From positions 62,001-126,000 of the forward strand of contig JAIEMK010000011.1 in assembly GCA_019752295.1 (NCBI GenBank): a stretch of 64,000 nucleotides of DNA, given 5' to 3'. Below the pieces are notes generated by a model. It worked only from the letters and a program-made list of their open reading frames with translations. It was not told where the DNA came from and searched no databases. Numbering within the stretch: position 1 is the stretch's first letter; the number at the start of each line of letters is the position of its first letter. Origin of the DNA: Chitinophagaceae bacterium (GTDB lineage: Bacteria > Bacteroidota > Bacteroidia > Chitinophagales > Chitinophagaceae). Shown piece after piece: positions 41,830 through 52,140 of this stretch. A program made the position numbers and the translations under genes.

Positions 41830-44800
41830 ATGAGAAAACTCATGCTAGTTTTTCTATGCATTATTTTGACTATAAGTCAACTTATGGCACAAAACAAAAC
41901 CTTAAAAGGTAAGGTAACTGACGAAAAAGGCATTCCAATTCCTAATGCCTCAGTTCTTATTAAAGGCACCACAGTAGGAGCCGCAACTGGAACAGATGGA
42001 ACCTTTTCTTTAACCGCTCCATCTTCAGCAAAAACTTTAGTGATTTCTTCCGTAGGTTTCAGTTCAAAAGAAATTGCAATTGGAAACAAAAACAACTTCG
42101 CGATTTCTCTGCAATCTTCCACTCAAAACCTAGATGAAGTGGTAGTTGTAGCTTATGGTACTCAAAAGAAAGCTACTTTAACGGGCGCTCAATCTTCTGT
42201 GAAAGGTTCTGAATTAGAAAACAAACCCTTCACTTCAGTAGACAAAGCTTTACAAGGTTCAGTAGTAGGCTTACAGTCTTCAGCTAGCTCAGGAGCACCT
42301 GGTGCTAGTCAACAAATTAGAATCAGAGGTATCGGTTCTATTTCAGCTTCTGCAGAACCATTATGGGTTGTGGATGGTATACCAGTAAATTCTGGCACGG
42401 GCTCCTCTTTAGCTACAACTTCTAATTTCCTGAGCACTTTAAATCCAAATGATATTGATAATATCACTGTTTTAAAAGATGCTGCCTCCTCTTCCATTTA
42501 TGGTAGCCGTGCAGCAAATGGTGTGATTTTGGTGACTACCAAAAAAGGAAAATCTGGCGCCACTAAATTTAGATTCGACGCTGAAGGTGGCTCATCCAAT
42601 ACAGCCTATGCTAATAACAAGTATCAACCACTTAATGCAGATCAATTTACTACTATCACCAAAGAAGGCTTGATAAATGCAGGATCTGCAACAAGTGCAA
42701 ATGTGGATGCAATATTCAAGTCCAATTTTTTATCACAATTAACATATCCGACACCCGTTAATACTGATTGGCTTGCTGCTGTAACAAAAACCGGTTCACA
42801 AAAACAATTTAATTTGAGCGCATCAGGTGGTAATGAAAAAACTACTTACTTCCTTTCAGGAGGCTACTTTAAACAAGATGGTACAGCTATTGGATCTGAT
42901 TTTCAAAGATGGAATGGGAATGCAAGAATAGAAAGTAAAGCCACTGAAAAATTAACAATTGGATATAATCTGAATGTTGGTGTTACAAATCAAAATACAC
43001 CTTTAGCAGGCGGTGCCTTTGGTAATCCTGTATTAAGTGCTTTCTTTCTTTTACCTACCCTATCTCCTTATAAACCTGATGGAACATTGAACTATTTGAC
43101 AGCTGATTTTACAAAATCTTCTTTGTATAATACCGTTGCAGTAGCTAGTTTAGATAAACGTTTATTAAAGGGCGTTAGCTTAAGAGGTAGTGTTTTTGCT
43201 GAATACAAAATTCTGGAAAATTTACGTTTCAAAACTCAGTTTGGTGTTGATTACAATACATTGGAAGAAGAACAATATAACAACCCGTATTATGGTGATG
43301 GCTCAAGCAGAAATGGTAGATCTTTTTCTTATTATTCAAGATATATGAACTGGGATTGGGTTAACACTTTGGATTTTAAACAAAACTTATTAAAGTCTGG
43401 TGATTTGACTTTGAATTTGAAACTAGGTTATGAATCTCAGTTAAATAAAGGATATTTTACGCAAGTACAAAACTCGAATTTTCCTCCAACAACAGCTCTA
43501 ACTGTAGCATCCATCGGTGCAACTCCAGTAACTGCAAATTCAACTGGATCTGATTACTCTTTTGTTGGTGCATTCTCTTCGGCCAATATTAATTACAAAG
43601 ACAAGTATTTAGTTTCAGGTAGTTTCCGAAATGATGGTTCATCGAGATTTGGAGTAAATAATAGGTATGGTAACTTCTGGTCAATCGGCGGTAGCTGGAA
43701 TATTGATAGGGAAAAATTTATGGAAAGAATAAAGGCCATATCCTCATTAAAATTAAGAGCTTCATATGGATCAAATGGTAATGCTGGTATTGGAAATTAC
43801 GATGCATTGCCTTTATATGGTTATGGTTACAACTATAATGCTAACCCTGGGAGTGCTCCAAGTCAGCCAGGAAATATAAACCTAACATGGGAAACAAATA
43901 AACCTATTGATGTAGGAATCGATTTTGGCATTTTGAAGAACCGAGTAACATTTACAATTGATTATTATAAAAGAGCAACCAGCTCTTTACTATTAGCAGC
44001 ACCTTTACCGCCTTCAACAGGTTTCACAAGTGTGAATAAGAATGTAGGTTCAATGGTGAATAAAGGAATCGAATTCTCTGTGAGTGCTTTACCAGTGATG
44101 ACTAAAAATTTCCAATGGAATATTACTTTTAACATTGCCAATAATAAAAATGAAGTTACTTCTTTGGTTAACAACGCAGATATCCTTTCTGGTAGTAATA
44201 TTCGTAGGGTAGGGTTTGATTTCCAAACCTTCTATGCACGATTATATGCTGGTGTAGATCCTGCAAATGGTGATCCACTTTGGTTTATGGATGGAACAAA
44301 AACCACTACAACTAATAATTATAATTTAGCGGTTCGCCAACCTTATCAAACAGCTTCCCCAAAGATCTTCGGGGGCCTTGGTAACACTTTTAAATACAAA
44401 GGTTTTAGCATAAGTGCTAATTTCTACTTCAACTTTGGAAATTATTTACAAGACTCATGGGGTGCTTATTATAACGGTGCGGGTTTCGGCGGATCATTTA
44501 ATAAGGTACAAAGAATCATGGATAGATGGACTACTCCTGGTCAAAATACTGATATTCCAAAATACGTTTACGGTGGAAATAAAAATGCTCAAAACTTTTC
44601 TACTTTCTATTTAGTAAAAGGCGATTATATAAGATTGAGAGATATTACTTTAGGATATGACCTACCTAAGAAAGTTTCTGATAAACTTCATCTTAGTACG
44701 CTTCATATTTATGTAAGAGGTACCAATCTTTGGACATGGGTAGCTGATTCAAACATGCCCTTTGATCCAGAACAAGGTGTTGGAAGTGCAACTAACTTAA

Positions 44801-44850
44801 CTGTTTTTATTCCGAAAACAGTTACTGCAGGACTTAATATCGCTTTTTAA
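41830..44850 (+). CDS. SusC/RagA-type TonB-dependent outer-membrane receptor
   Basis: The 1,006-residue protein has a signal peptide (LMLVFLCIILTISQLMAQ) and a carboxypeptidase-D-like N-terminal domain (about 24-108: KGKVTDEKGIPIPNASVLIK, SSVGFSSKEIAIG). A TonB box region (LDEVVVVAYGTQKKATLTGA) and a plug (about 115-240: QIRIRGIGS, DPLWVVDGIP-like, NGVILVTTKKG) follow, then a 22-strand barrel ending VTAGLNIAF. It takes up glycans or peptides across the outer membrane together with SusD, encoded 30 bases downstream. Substrate unknown; the island neighbours (amidase, peptidase, TolB) hint at peptide or amide-containing material. Confidence 0.93.
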   Translation: MRKLMLVFLCIILTISQLMAQNKTLKGKVTDEKGIPIPNASVLIKGTTVGAATGTDGTFSLTAPSSAKTLVISSVGFSSKEIAIGNKNNFAISLQSSTQNLDEVVVVAYGTQKKATLTGAQSSVKGSELENKPFTSVDKALQGSVVGLQSSASSGAPGASQQIRIRGIGSISASAEPLWVVDGIPVNSGTGSSLATTSNFLSTLNPNDIDNITVLKDAASSSIYGSRAANGVILVTTKKGKSGATKFRFDAEGGSSNTAYANNKYQPLNADQFTTITKEGLINAGSATSANVDAIFKSNFLSQLTYPTPVNTDWLAAVTKTGSQKQFNLSASGGNEKTTYFLSGGYFKQDGTAIGSDFQRWNGNARIESKATEKLTIGYNLNVGVTNQNTPLAGGAFGNPVLSAFFLLPTLSPYKPDGTLNYLTADFTKSSLYNTVAVASLDKRLLKGVSLRGSVFAEYKILENLRFKTQFGVDYNTLEEEQYNNPYYGDGSSRNGRSFSYYSRYMNWDWVNTLDFKQNLLKSGDLTLNLKLGYESQLNKGYFTQVQNSNFPPTTALTVASIGATPVTANSTGSDYSFVGAFSSANINYKDKYLVSGSFRNDGSSRFGVNNRYGNFWSIGGSWNIDREKFMERIKAISSLKLRASYGSNGNAGIGNYDALPLYGYGYNYNANPGSAPSQPGNINLTWETNKPIDVGIDFGILKNRVTFTIDYYKRATSSLLLAAPLPPSTGFTSVNKNVGSMVNKGIEFSVSALPVMTKNFQWNITFNIANNKNEVTSLVNNADILSGSNIRRVGFDFQTFYARLYAGVDPANGDPLWFMDGTKTTTTNNYNLAVRQPYQTASPKIFGGLGNTFKYKGFSISANFYFNFGNYLQDSWGAYYNGAGFGGSFNKVQRIMDRWTTPGQNTDIPKYVYGGNKNAQNFSTFYLVKGDYIRLRDITLGYDLPKKVSDKLHLSTLHIYVRGTNLWTWVADSNMPFDPEQGVGSATNLTVFIPKTVTAGLNIAF

Positions 44851-44880
44851 AAAAAATTGAGAACACTTAAAATAATAAGT

Positions 44881-46281
44881 ATGAAAAACTTAATAAGTAA
44901 ATCATTCACAATAGTTTTACTTCTTGTCTTTTTTTCAAGCTGTAAAAAAGATTTTCTAGATAGATCACCTTATACCTCATTAACTCCCACTCAAGCATTG
45001 GGCACTGAAGCAGATTTGCAAGTGGCATTAAGAGGTGCGTATGCAGGTTTACGTAATTCCGATTTATTCGGAAGAACTGTTCCTGTAGCAGGAGATGAAT
45101 ATTCAGATAATGTATACGTTTCTGTAAAAAACTCAGGTAGGTATATCCAATTTAATACCTATGCTATTACTGTTGCAGATGGAAACGTAGGTGGTTTTTG
45201 GACGGCAGCCTATTCTACCATTCTGAGAGCCAATAACATTATTAACTCACCACTCACTGGCACTGCAAATATTACTCAATATAAGGGTGAAGCATATGCA
45301 ATTAGAGCATTATGTTATTTTTATCTGGTAAGATATTATGCAAAACCATTTACAGATGACCCCACTTCATTGGGTGTACCAATAGTTTTAACAAATGATG
45401 TAACCCAACAAGCTCCTAGAAATACTGTAGCTGAAGTGTATACACAAATTTTAGCTGATTTAGATAAGGCTTATACTAATATTACAATGTATAATGGTTC
45501 AATTCAGTTTAGCAAATATGCAGCAAAGGCATTGCAAGCAAAAGTTTACCTATACAAGGGTGATAACACTAGTGCAAAAACAGCTGCGTTAGATGTGATA
45601 AATAACAGTGGATTTACAGCAATAACAACTGCAAATTGGGCAAGTTATTGGGGGAATGGCTCGCCAAGAACTGATAAGTTAGAAACACTATTTGAAGTTT
45701 CATCAGATGGAATTAATAATAATGGTTTTGATGCATTAACCAATATTTACAATCAAGCTGGATACGGTGATCTTTTGTGTGCTGATGATCTCTATGCTTC
45801 TTATTCCTCTACAGATATTCGTAGAACAGCAGGTTTTACAACTGGTACTCGTGGAGGATTACCCGCAATTTTTGTTCAAAAATATAAGAATCCAAATGGT
45901 TCAGCTAATCCTGACAATACTAAGATCTTACGTTTGAGTGATGTTTACTTGATTGCTTCTGAGGCCTCATTGCCTGCAGATGAAGCTTCTTCAAAAACAT
46001 ACTTAAATTATATTGCAACAAATCGAGACGCATCATTTACTGGATACACCTCAACAGGGGCAGTACTATTATCAAATATTATCACTGAAAGAAGAAAAGA
46101 AATGGCCTTTGAAGGAGATCGTTATGGTGATATGAATCGATTGAAAAAAGATATTACTAGAGCAACTAACTTCCCTTCAACAGCTCTTACTTTACCTTAT
46201 TCTGATACAAGAAGATTATTTCCTATACCACAAGCTGAATTAGATCCTAATCCGAACATGAAACAAAACCCTGGATACTAA
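44881..46281 (+). CDS. SusD/RagB-type surface lipoprotein
   Basis: The roughly 466-residue protein has a lipoprotein signal (SFTIVLLLVFFSSC, lipid-modified Cys21) then KKDFLDRSPYTSLTPTQAL, the usual SusD opening. TPR-like helices follow (RALCYFYLVRYYAKPFTDDP, NTVAEVYTQILADLDKAYTN), and it ends in LFPIPQAELDPNPNMKQNPGY, the SusD C-terminus. The ATG at 44881 is preferred over a TTG at 44857 because it immediately precedes the lipoprotein signal. It captures substrate at the surface for the SusC partner. A terminator lies 28 bases downstream, shared with the convergent amidase gene. Confidence 0.92.
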   Translation: MKNLISKSFTIVLLLVFFSSCKKDFLDRSPYTSLTPTQALGTEADLQVALRGAYAGLRNSDLFGRTVPVAGDEYSDNVYVSVKNSGRYIQFNTYAITVADGNVGGFWTAAYSTILRANNIINSPLTGTANITQYKGEAYAIRALCYFYLVRYYAKPFTDDPTSLGVPIVLTNDVTQQAPRNTVAEVYTQILADLDKAYTNITMYNGSIQFSKYAAKALQAKVYLYKGDNTSAKTAALDVINNSGFTAITTANWASYWGNGSPRTDKLETLFEVSSDGINNNGFDALTNIYNQAGYGDLLCADDLYASYSSTDIRRTAGFTTGTRGGLPAIFVQKYKNPNGSANPDNTKILRLSDVYLIASEASLPADEASSKTYLNYIATNRDASFTGYTSTGAVLLSNIITERRKEMAFEGDRYGDMNRLKKDITRATNFPSTALTLPYSDTRRLFPIPQAELDPNPNMKQNPGY

Positions 46282-46308
46282 GTTTTTTTCTCTTGTTGTT
46301 CCTTACAA

Positions 46309-46336
46309 AAAATAGCCGGTGTAAGCCGGCTATTTT
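46309..46336. terminator. bidirectional terminator between susD and the amidase
   Basis: Perfect 11-bp stem AAAATAGCCGG and CCGGCTATTTT around a 6-base loop, positioned between convergent genes with A/T runs on both sides. Confidence 0.8.
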
Positions 46337-46339
46337 CAT

Positions 46340-47965
46340 TTAGTAAAGTGTAAGTAAAAAAGTCGGTGCCTTTCGCATATTTGTTGCTTGTTCATAAGCA
46401 TATGCTAATGAAATAATTGTTGCTTCTTGATAGGCACTGGCAACAAAAGAAAGCCCAACAGATAAACCATTGATCTCGCCCATTGGCACTGTAATATGAG
46501 GATATCCAGCCATTGCAGCTGGTGGACAAAAATAAAACCCTGGATCTGAATCTCCATTAATCAGATCTATTGGAGTAGCAGGTCCGTAACTAGTTCCTAC
46601 AATAGCATCCAATTTATTTTCTTGCAAAATGGTATCAATGATTTTCCTACTGCTAAGTGTTTTCTTTAATGCTTCAACATACTCTTTACTCATGAGGTCA
46701 GCCTTGGCCTCGCTACTTTCTAAAGTTTCCTGTTTAAAGTATGGCATGGCTTTAGGCGCTTCTTTTTTATTAAATGCAATAACATCAGCTAATGATTTAA
46801 CACTTGCATTTTCTCCAGAAAGATATTTATTCAGCCCGTCTTTAAACTCATATTGCAAAATCGTAAACTCTGCTTCACCAAGCGGATTGGTCTGCTTGAG
46901 TAATTCAATTTCTATAATAGTAGCGCCTTGTTTTTTTAATTCATCGATCGCTTGTTGATACAAAGCTACTACCCCTTCGTGCTTGGCTTTTAAGAAAGAT
47001 TTTTCAATTCCAATTCGTTTATTTTTTAAAGAAGTATTATCTAAAAATTTTGTGTAATCTTTTTCTGCTTTACCCTTACTATCAATAGTTATTGAATCTT
47101 CATTATCAACACCGGCTAACACACCCAATAAAATGGCAGCATCTTTTACAGTTCTTGCCATTGGCCCCGCTGTATCTTGGGTTTTTGATATAGGGATAAT
47201 GCCACTCCTACTTAATAAACCAACAGTTGGTTTAATACCTACAATACCACAAAAAGACGAAGGCGCTATCACCGAACCATCCGTTTCTGTTCCGATCGCA
47301 ACTGCACAAAGATTTGAAGATACTGCTGAACCAGATCCAGAACTTGAACCTGACGGTGAACGATCTAGATAATATGGATTTTTGGTTTGTCCACCCCGAC
47401 TACTCCAACCACTACTTGATCTATTTGAACGAAAGTTAGCCCATTCACTCAAATTGGTTTTTCCTAAGATGACAGCACCTGCTTCGCGAAGTTGCTTAAC
47501 GATAAATGCATCTGCTTTTGCCTTATTACCAACTAGTGCAAGAGAACCAGCTGTAGTCATCATCTTGTCTCCTGTATTAATATTATCCTTTATCAGAACA
47601 GGAATACCGTGTAAAGGGCCTCGAATTTTACCATCTTTTCTTTCCTTATCCATTGCTTCTGCAATACTAATTGCATCTGGATTTAACTCAATCACAGCAT
47701 GAAGCATTGGACCATTTTTATCAATTTTATCAATTCGTTTCAGATAAAGTTTTGTAATATCTTTTGAAGTAAGCGATCCTTCTTGCATTTTTTTCTGTAA
47801 AAGATCAATGCTGACTTCCTTTAACTCAAAATGATCGGTATTATAATTTTGATTTTTAGAATCAGATGTTTTTACAGATTCATTACAAGCTACTACCCCT
47901 AAACCAGTTAAACTGATACTTGCTAGAGAACTATTTTTAAGAAAGTTTCTTCTGTTCATTTTCAT
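46340..47965 (-). CDS. exported amidase, amidase-signature family
   Basis: The 541-residue protein has a Tat-like leader (MNRRNFLKNSS) with a Cys following a short hydrophobic stretch (GLGVVACNES), possibly a lipoprotein. The amidase-signature triad is visible: Lys in GIPVLIKDNINT, the cis-Ser in GSSSGSGSAVSS and the nucleophile Ser in GSVIAPSSFCGIVG. The family hydrolyses amide bonds of diverse substrates including peptidoglycan and aryl amides. It is the last gene of the minus-strand island operon (NIPSNAP, TolB-like, small protein, broken S9 peptidase, amidase). Substrate unknown. Confidence 0.9.
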   Translation of the reverse strand: MKMNRRNFLKNSSLASISLTGLGVVACNESVKTSDSKNQNYNTDHFELKEVSIDLLQKKMQEGSLTSKDITKLYLKRIDKIDKNGPMLHAVIELNPDAISIAEAMDKERKDGKIRGPLHGIPVLIKDNINTGDKMMTTAGSLALVGNKAKADAFIVKQLREAGAVILGKTNLSEWANFRSNRSSSGWSSRGGQTKNPYYLDRSPSGSSSGSGSAVSSNLCAVAIGTETDGSVIAPSSFCGIVGIKPTVGLLSRSGIIPISKTQDTAGPMARTVKDAAILLGVLAGVDNEDSITIDSKGKAEKDYTKFLDNTSLKNKRIGIEKSFLKAKHEGVVALYQQAIDELKKQGATIIEIELLKQTNPLGEAEFTILQYEFKDGLNKYLSGENASVKSLADVIAFNKKEAPKAMPYFKQETLESSEAKADLMSKEYVEALKKTLSSRKIIDTILQENKLDAIVGTSYGPATPIDLINGDSDPGFYFCPPAAMAGYPHITVPMGEINGLSVGLSFVASAYQEATIISLAYAYEQATNMRKAPTFLLTLY

Positions 47966-48020
47966 TGCTTAAGATTAATTTAATAGTATTACTGAAAAAA
48001 AATAGACATTTATCACCTAC

Positions 48021-49399
48021 TTATTTTAAAAATTTATCCATGTTTTTCCAAGGTACGCCTAATTCATTATCATATTGCATGCTGTATTGATCAATAGCCT
48101 ATAATGAGGAAACCATTGCCACACCTGCTCCGCTAGAAGCTGCTTTAAATCTAGTATCGGAAGCAATCATATAATCTGTCATAATTCCTCCATAACTCCA
48201 TCCACAAATTTCCAGCTAACAGGATTAGCAATTCCTTTTTCAATTATAAAATCAACTGCACTAGTAATATCTTTTACTTCTTTATTACCCCAATCGGCAC
48301 TAATTGTTTTCGAATATTCCCAACCACATCCACTGCTTCCTCGATAATTTACTCCAACAACAGCATATCCTGCTGCCGCTAACATTTGACGAGTTAGATC
48401 AATACCATATTCATCCTGTGCTGTAGGACCACCATGAATATAAAAGCTAGTAGGTAGTTTTTGACTTGCTGGAATATTCGAAGGTCTTAATAAAATACTG
48501 GAAACAATATTTCCATCTTTTGCTTTTGAAGTAAATCCCTCTGTAGTGGCCAGTTCTAACGGTGCTACAAAATCTTCTTGATGTTTGGTGAGCCTCCTGG
48601 TATTGCCATTTTCCATAGCATATATTTTATTGGGCAATTGAGGCTCGCTCATAATAACCAACCAATTATTGGCAGATTGTGCTTGCAATGCACTAAAGCT
48701 TTTTTTACCGCCTACAATTTTTGTTAGCACACCTGATTTGATATTGAATTGCTCCAAGAAACTTTCTCGATCATCTGCAACCAACACAGCGATACAAGTT
48801 CCGTCTTTAGAAAACTTAAAATTACTAATGGGCCGATCTAAATTTTTGGATAATATTTTAGGTTCGCCACTAACAAGATTTATCAAGGTTAAATAATATT
48901 CTTCATAAGCAGTATAGCGTTCAGAGGTGCTACTTGCATAGGCTAGCATTTTACTATTAGAACTCCAAACAGGATTATTGTCAGTCCCTTTCCAATTAGT
49001 TAATTTTTTAGCGATTGCATTTGGCTGAGCATCCATCACAAAAATATCAGAGTTAATATTTCTATCCGGATCCTCAGTATGGTTACTTACAAAAGCAATT
49101 TGTTTGCCATACGGACTAAATACAGCAGCCGCTTCATCATAGGGCCCTGAAGTATTGGTTAATTGTACGGATTGTTTACCATCCCAACTAACCATCCAAT
49201 GATCTGTGTTCCTTTTATTTAATACAGAATCAATCGTAGTTAGGGTATAAGCGATCCAGTTGCACTCAGGCGAAATTTGAGGGTCACCAATGGATTGAAG
49301 TCTGTATACATCTGAAGGTTTTAGTTTTCTTTTCGCAGTATTTTGTTCAAAAACAAAAAACGGAAGTATACCTACTACAGATAAAAAGATCCTACGCAT
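48021..49399 (-). pseudogene. decayed S9 prolyl-oligopeptidase-type peptidase
   Basis: The N-terminal part (from the ATG at 49399) has a signal-like segment and beta-propeller repeats (DPQISPECNWIAYTL, EAAAVFSPYGKQIAFVSNH), then the start of the alpha/beta-hydrolase fold (TSFYIHGGPTAQDEYG, VGVNYRGSSGCGWEY). Near 48216-48220 the frame shifts. In the shifted frame the sequence continues as LEICGWSYGGIMTDYM (Ser nucleophile at about 48195-48197), has an in-frame TAG at 48099-48101, and then DQYSMQYDNELGVPWKNM ending at a TAA at 48021-48023. The last part of the catalytic domain, with the Asp and His of the triad, is missing. Three lesions together make a sequencing error unlikely. Confidence 0.85.
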
Positions 49400-49604
49400 A
49401 TGATAGTTTTGAATTAAATCTAGGATACAACATAGGAGAACCATTAATATCCGGATGATAGCCGATTGGAATTAGGGTTCTGTTGTCATCATAAAATTCC
49501 AGATTTTTAGTAGCACCGTCATTTCCGGCATATTTACCTTTATTTAATTGTGCCTTACCCAAAAATGAAATTAATAGGCAAAGAACAACGACCATCTTTT
49601 TCAT
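49392..49604 (-). CDS. short secreted protein of unknown function (possible fragment)
   Basis: The 70-residue protein has a signal peptide (MVVVLCLLISFLGKAQ) followed by a mature part of about 50 residues (KYAGNDGATKNLEFYDDNRT, then GYHPDINGSPMLYPRFN). Its stop lies 8 bases inside the start of the broken S9 peptidase. I do not recognise it. It may be a truncated remnant of a larger secreted protein, since a 50-residue mature domain ends abruptly. Confidence 0.45.
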   Translation of the reverse strand: MKKMVVVLCLLISFLGKAQLNKGKYAGNDGATKNLEFYDDNRTLIPIGYHPDINGSPMLYPRFNSKLSYA

Positions 49605-49649
49605 AGAACAATCAATTTATTCCTGACTAATCAAAAAGTAGTACTAAAG

Positions 49650-51179
49650 TTACTGAATTGGTCCGCTATTACTTATAAAGGAAATGAATTTGCTATCTGG
49701 GCTCCAACTTGCTGTATTAATAGTTCCTTGACCACCAAACAAAGTAGCAATCACTTTCGGACCTCCTCCATTAATAGGCATTAAACGTAACATAACTCTT
49801 TTATAAAAAGGATGGTCGCCGGGATCAATTGTATTCGGGAATGATATAAAGGCGATCCATTTATTATCGGGAGAAACATGTGCAAACCAATTATTATATT
49901 CATCAAAAGTTAATTGTGTTTGTTCGGTTCCATCCATTTTCATGCGCCATAACTGCATGTTTCCACTTTGAGTTGAATTATAATAAATATATTTCCCATC
50001 AGGAGAACATTCGGGCCCATCTGCCAATCCCTTTTGTAAAAAAGTTAATTGTACTTCTGGTCCACCATTAATAGACTTTTTATAAATATTAAATGAAGGA
50101 TTCTTACTAATTCTTTGTGCGGTATATACTACTTCCTTATTATCGATAGTCCAACCATGTAAATAGCTAGGTGTACTATCCGTAATCATTTTAGCTGTAC
50201 CACCTGTTAATGGTAGATAATACACGGTACTTCCGCCTCCAGACATGCCATCGCGATGTGAAGAAATTCCTAAGAGTTTTTTATCATAAGAAATGACATG
50301 ATCATTATTATTCCTGATGGCACCAATTGTTTGTAACAATTTAGGTTCTCCTCCTTGAAGAGGAATTGTAAAAATATTTCCTCCTTTATTAACCAATATT
50401 GAATTCCCATCGGGCATCCAATTTGGAGCTTCGATCCTACCCTTATCTTCATAGATTACCTTTCTTTTACCATCAAAAATATTGAGTATTTCTAATTTAC
50501 TTCCTAAAACCCCATCCTTATAACCGTTGTGTGTATCAGGAACAGTTTGTTCAATGCGTACATTCCAGAGTTGAGCTTCTTCCATAATATTTGGATTATG
50601 ACTACAAATAAATATTCCTGCTAAAACATCATTAGGTAAATCAATAGCATCTGTTCTACCAACTTCTTGTAAAGGTTCTCCCATATGGGCTACACGCATA
50701 ATAAATTCTTTCCCCACTCTTTCTAATTGAATAATTTCAATAGCAGATTTCTTTGTGAAAATTTCATCTTGAGGATCTCTCATAAAAGCGCCACGCATTC
50801 TTCTCCACTGTAATGTTGTAAGACCATCACCATGAACAGTGGCAGTCATATGAGCTGCATCATCACTTTCGCTAGCTCTAATCATCCATCCAATTTTACG
50901 GTGGGGATCGGCTCCTTTATTTATGAATTTAAAATTGGCAGTTAATATAAAATCTCCTTTTAATTTATTGTAAGCATAATGAAATTCATCGTGACCAAAC
51001 CATAAATTATAGCCGGCTCCTTTTATAATATAGCTCTGATCTTCCCTATTATATGTAATATCCCCTGTTATTATCGGTTTACCAATATCTTGATGCGTGT
51101 TAAAAATGCCCACAGGGTTTTGACCATTGCAAATGAAAGAAACTAGAAGGACATAAATAGATAGAATGGTGATTTTCAT
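49650..51179 (-). CDS. TolB-like beta-propeller protein, exported
   Basis: The 509-residue protein has a signal peptide (ITILSIYVLLVSFICNG). An N-terminal DUF1349/concanavalin-like domain (about 20-200: YNLWFGHDEFHYAYNKLKGD, GWMIRASESDDAAHM) is followed by TolB/PD40 propeller repeats (about 220-509: APNWMPDGNSILVNKGG, SPDGKYIYYNSTQSG, VSPDNKWIAFISFPN, WSPDSKFISFIS). Such proteins are found in Bacteroidota carbohydrate or peptide loci as periplasmic or surface binding proteins; here it lies between a NIPSNAP gene and the small secreted ORF. Ligand unknown. Confidence 0.85.
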   Translation of the reverse strand: MKITILSIYVLLVSFICNGQNPVGIFNTHQDIGKPIITGDITYNREDQSYIIKGAGYNLWFGHDEFHYAYNKLKGDFILTANFKFINKGADPHRKIGWMIRASESDDAAHMTATVHGDGLTTLQWRRMRGAFMRDPQDEIFTKKSAIEIIQLERVGKEFIMRVAHMGEPLQEVGRTDAIDLPNDVLAGIFICSHNPNIMEEAQLWNVRIEQTVPDTHNGYKDGVLGSKLEILNIFDGKRKVIYEDKGRIEAPNWMPDGNSILVNKGGNIFTIPLQGGEPKLLQTIGAIRNNNDHVISYDKKLLGISSHRDGMSGGGSTVYYLPLTGGTAKMITDSTPSYLHGWTIDNKEVVYTAQRISKNPSFNIYKKSINGGPEVQLTFLQKGLADGPECSPDGKYIYYNSTQSGNMQLWRMKMDGTEQTQLTFDEYNNWFAHVSPDNKWIAFISFPNTIDPGDHPFYKRVMLRLMPINGGGPKVIATLFGGQGTINTASWSPDSKFISFISNSGPIQ

Positions 51180-51267
51180 TTTAAATTATTTAATGTTTCA
51201 TTAAATGTATTTTCAACACACTAAGTGGAGATTAATGATTTGATCCCTGTGGTATGTATTTCACTGC

Positions 51268-52038
51268 TTAAAAATCCGCATAGTCTCTAGCTTTCATTAA
51301 AATTATATCACTAACTGATATAGTTTTTTTGTATTCAGACATACTGAAAATCTTAGGTGTAACAGGATCAGCTCCAAAAGCTTTCCAATGCGCATCCCTA
51401 TCATTCATATTATTGAAACTGGTCATGTAAATTAAATTCGGCATTCTTGCACCAGCAATAACTTTTGAATAAAAAATAGCATTGAAATGGTTTCTAGTAA
51501 AAATTCCAATTTCATCTCCTTCATTAAACATATGCACCTTTCTAAGGTGTAGATTTTCGGTTGCGCTTTCGTAACTTCTATATTCATAAATGCGATCAGG
51601 GGATTTAATTAAATCAGATTTCTTTTGATATTCTGGTACATTTTTAAAAGATTTCGTAATTATTCTCACCATTCTATTATAAGGCAAGCTACTGTCTTCC
51701 ATTTCCAAATGAATTAATGCATCATTACTCATCGGATCAAGCTTTTCAATATTTTGATCTAGTTTGTCGATCTGACCAATATTTTTCAATGGTACCCAAA
51801 CATAAAGCGTTTTATCTACAGCAGTATCATTAGAGATTGGAGCGAAAACGCCAACTTTTTTTATACCACTATTATGTAAAAAAGGTAAATAAGTATTTTT
51901 AAGATAGTTATCAATATTATCAACTTGCTTTTGATTACTGCAATGATAAATTTGAATTAAATAATAGTCTCTGTTAGTAGATGCATAAATATTAGCAGAC
52001 AAACAGAACAAAGCAGCAATGGCAATAAATTTTTTCAT
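51268..52038 (-). CDS. NIPSNAP-family protein, exported
   Basis: The 256-residue protein has a signal peptide (FIAIAALFCLSANIYAS) and two NIPSNAP-like (dimeric alpha/beta barrel) repeats. The first is at about 25-125 (YYLIQIYHCSNQKQVDNIDN) and the second at about 150-245 (RIYEYRSYESATENLHLRKV, SFNNMNDRDAHWKAFG). Bacteroidota copies are commonly encoded next to sugar-binding or degradation genes; the biochemical role is unknown. It is the first gene of the minus-strand island operon, so the promoter should lie in the 52,040-52,240 region. Confidence 0.88.
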   Translation of the reverse strand: MKKFIAIAALFCLSANIYASTNRDYYLIQIYHCSNQKQVDNIDNYLKNTYLPFLHNSGIKKVGVFAPISNDTAVDKTLYVWVPLKNIGQIDKLDQNIEKLDPMSNDALIHLEMEDSSLPYNRMVRIITKSFKNVPEYQKKSDLIKSPDRIYEYRSYESATENLHLRKVHMFNEGDEIGIFTRNHFNAIFYSKVIAGARMPNLIYMTSFNNMNDRDAHWKAFGADPVTPKIFSMSEYKKTISVSDIILMKARDYADF

Positions 52039-52140
52039 ATGTTTTTAATTAATGGATTGTGAAAATAAAGTATTTCTACTTGATTGTATTTTATTGCAAT
52101 GGGTTAAGCTGTAAAAAACGACCTTAATGCAGATTTATAT

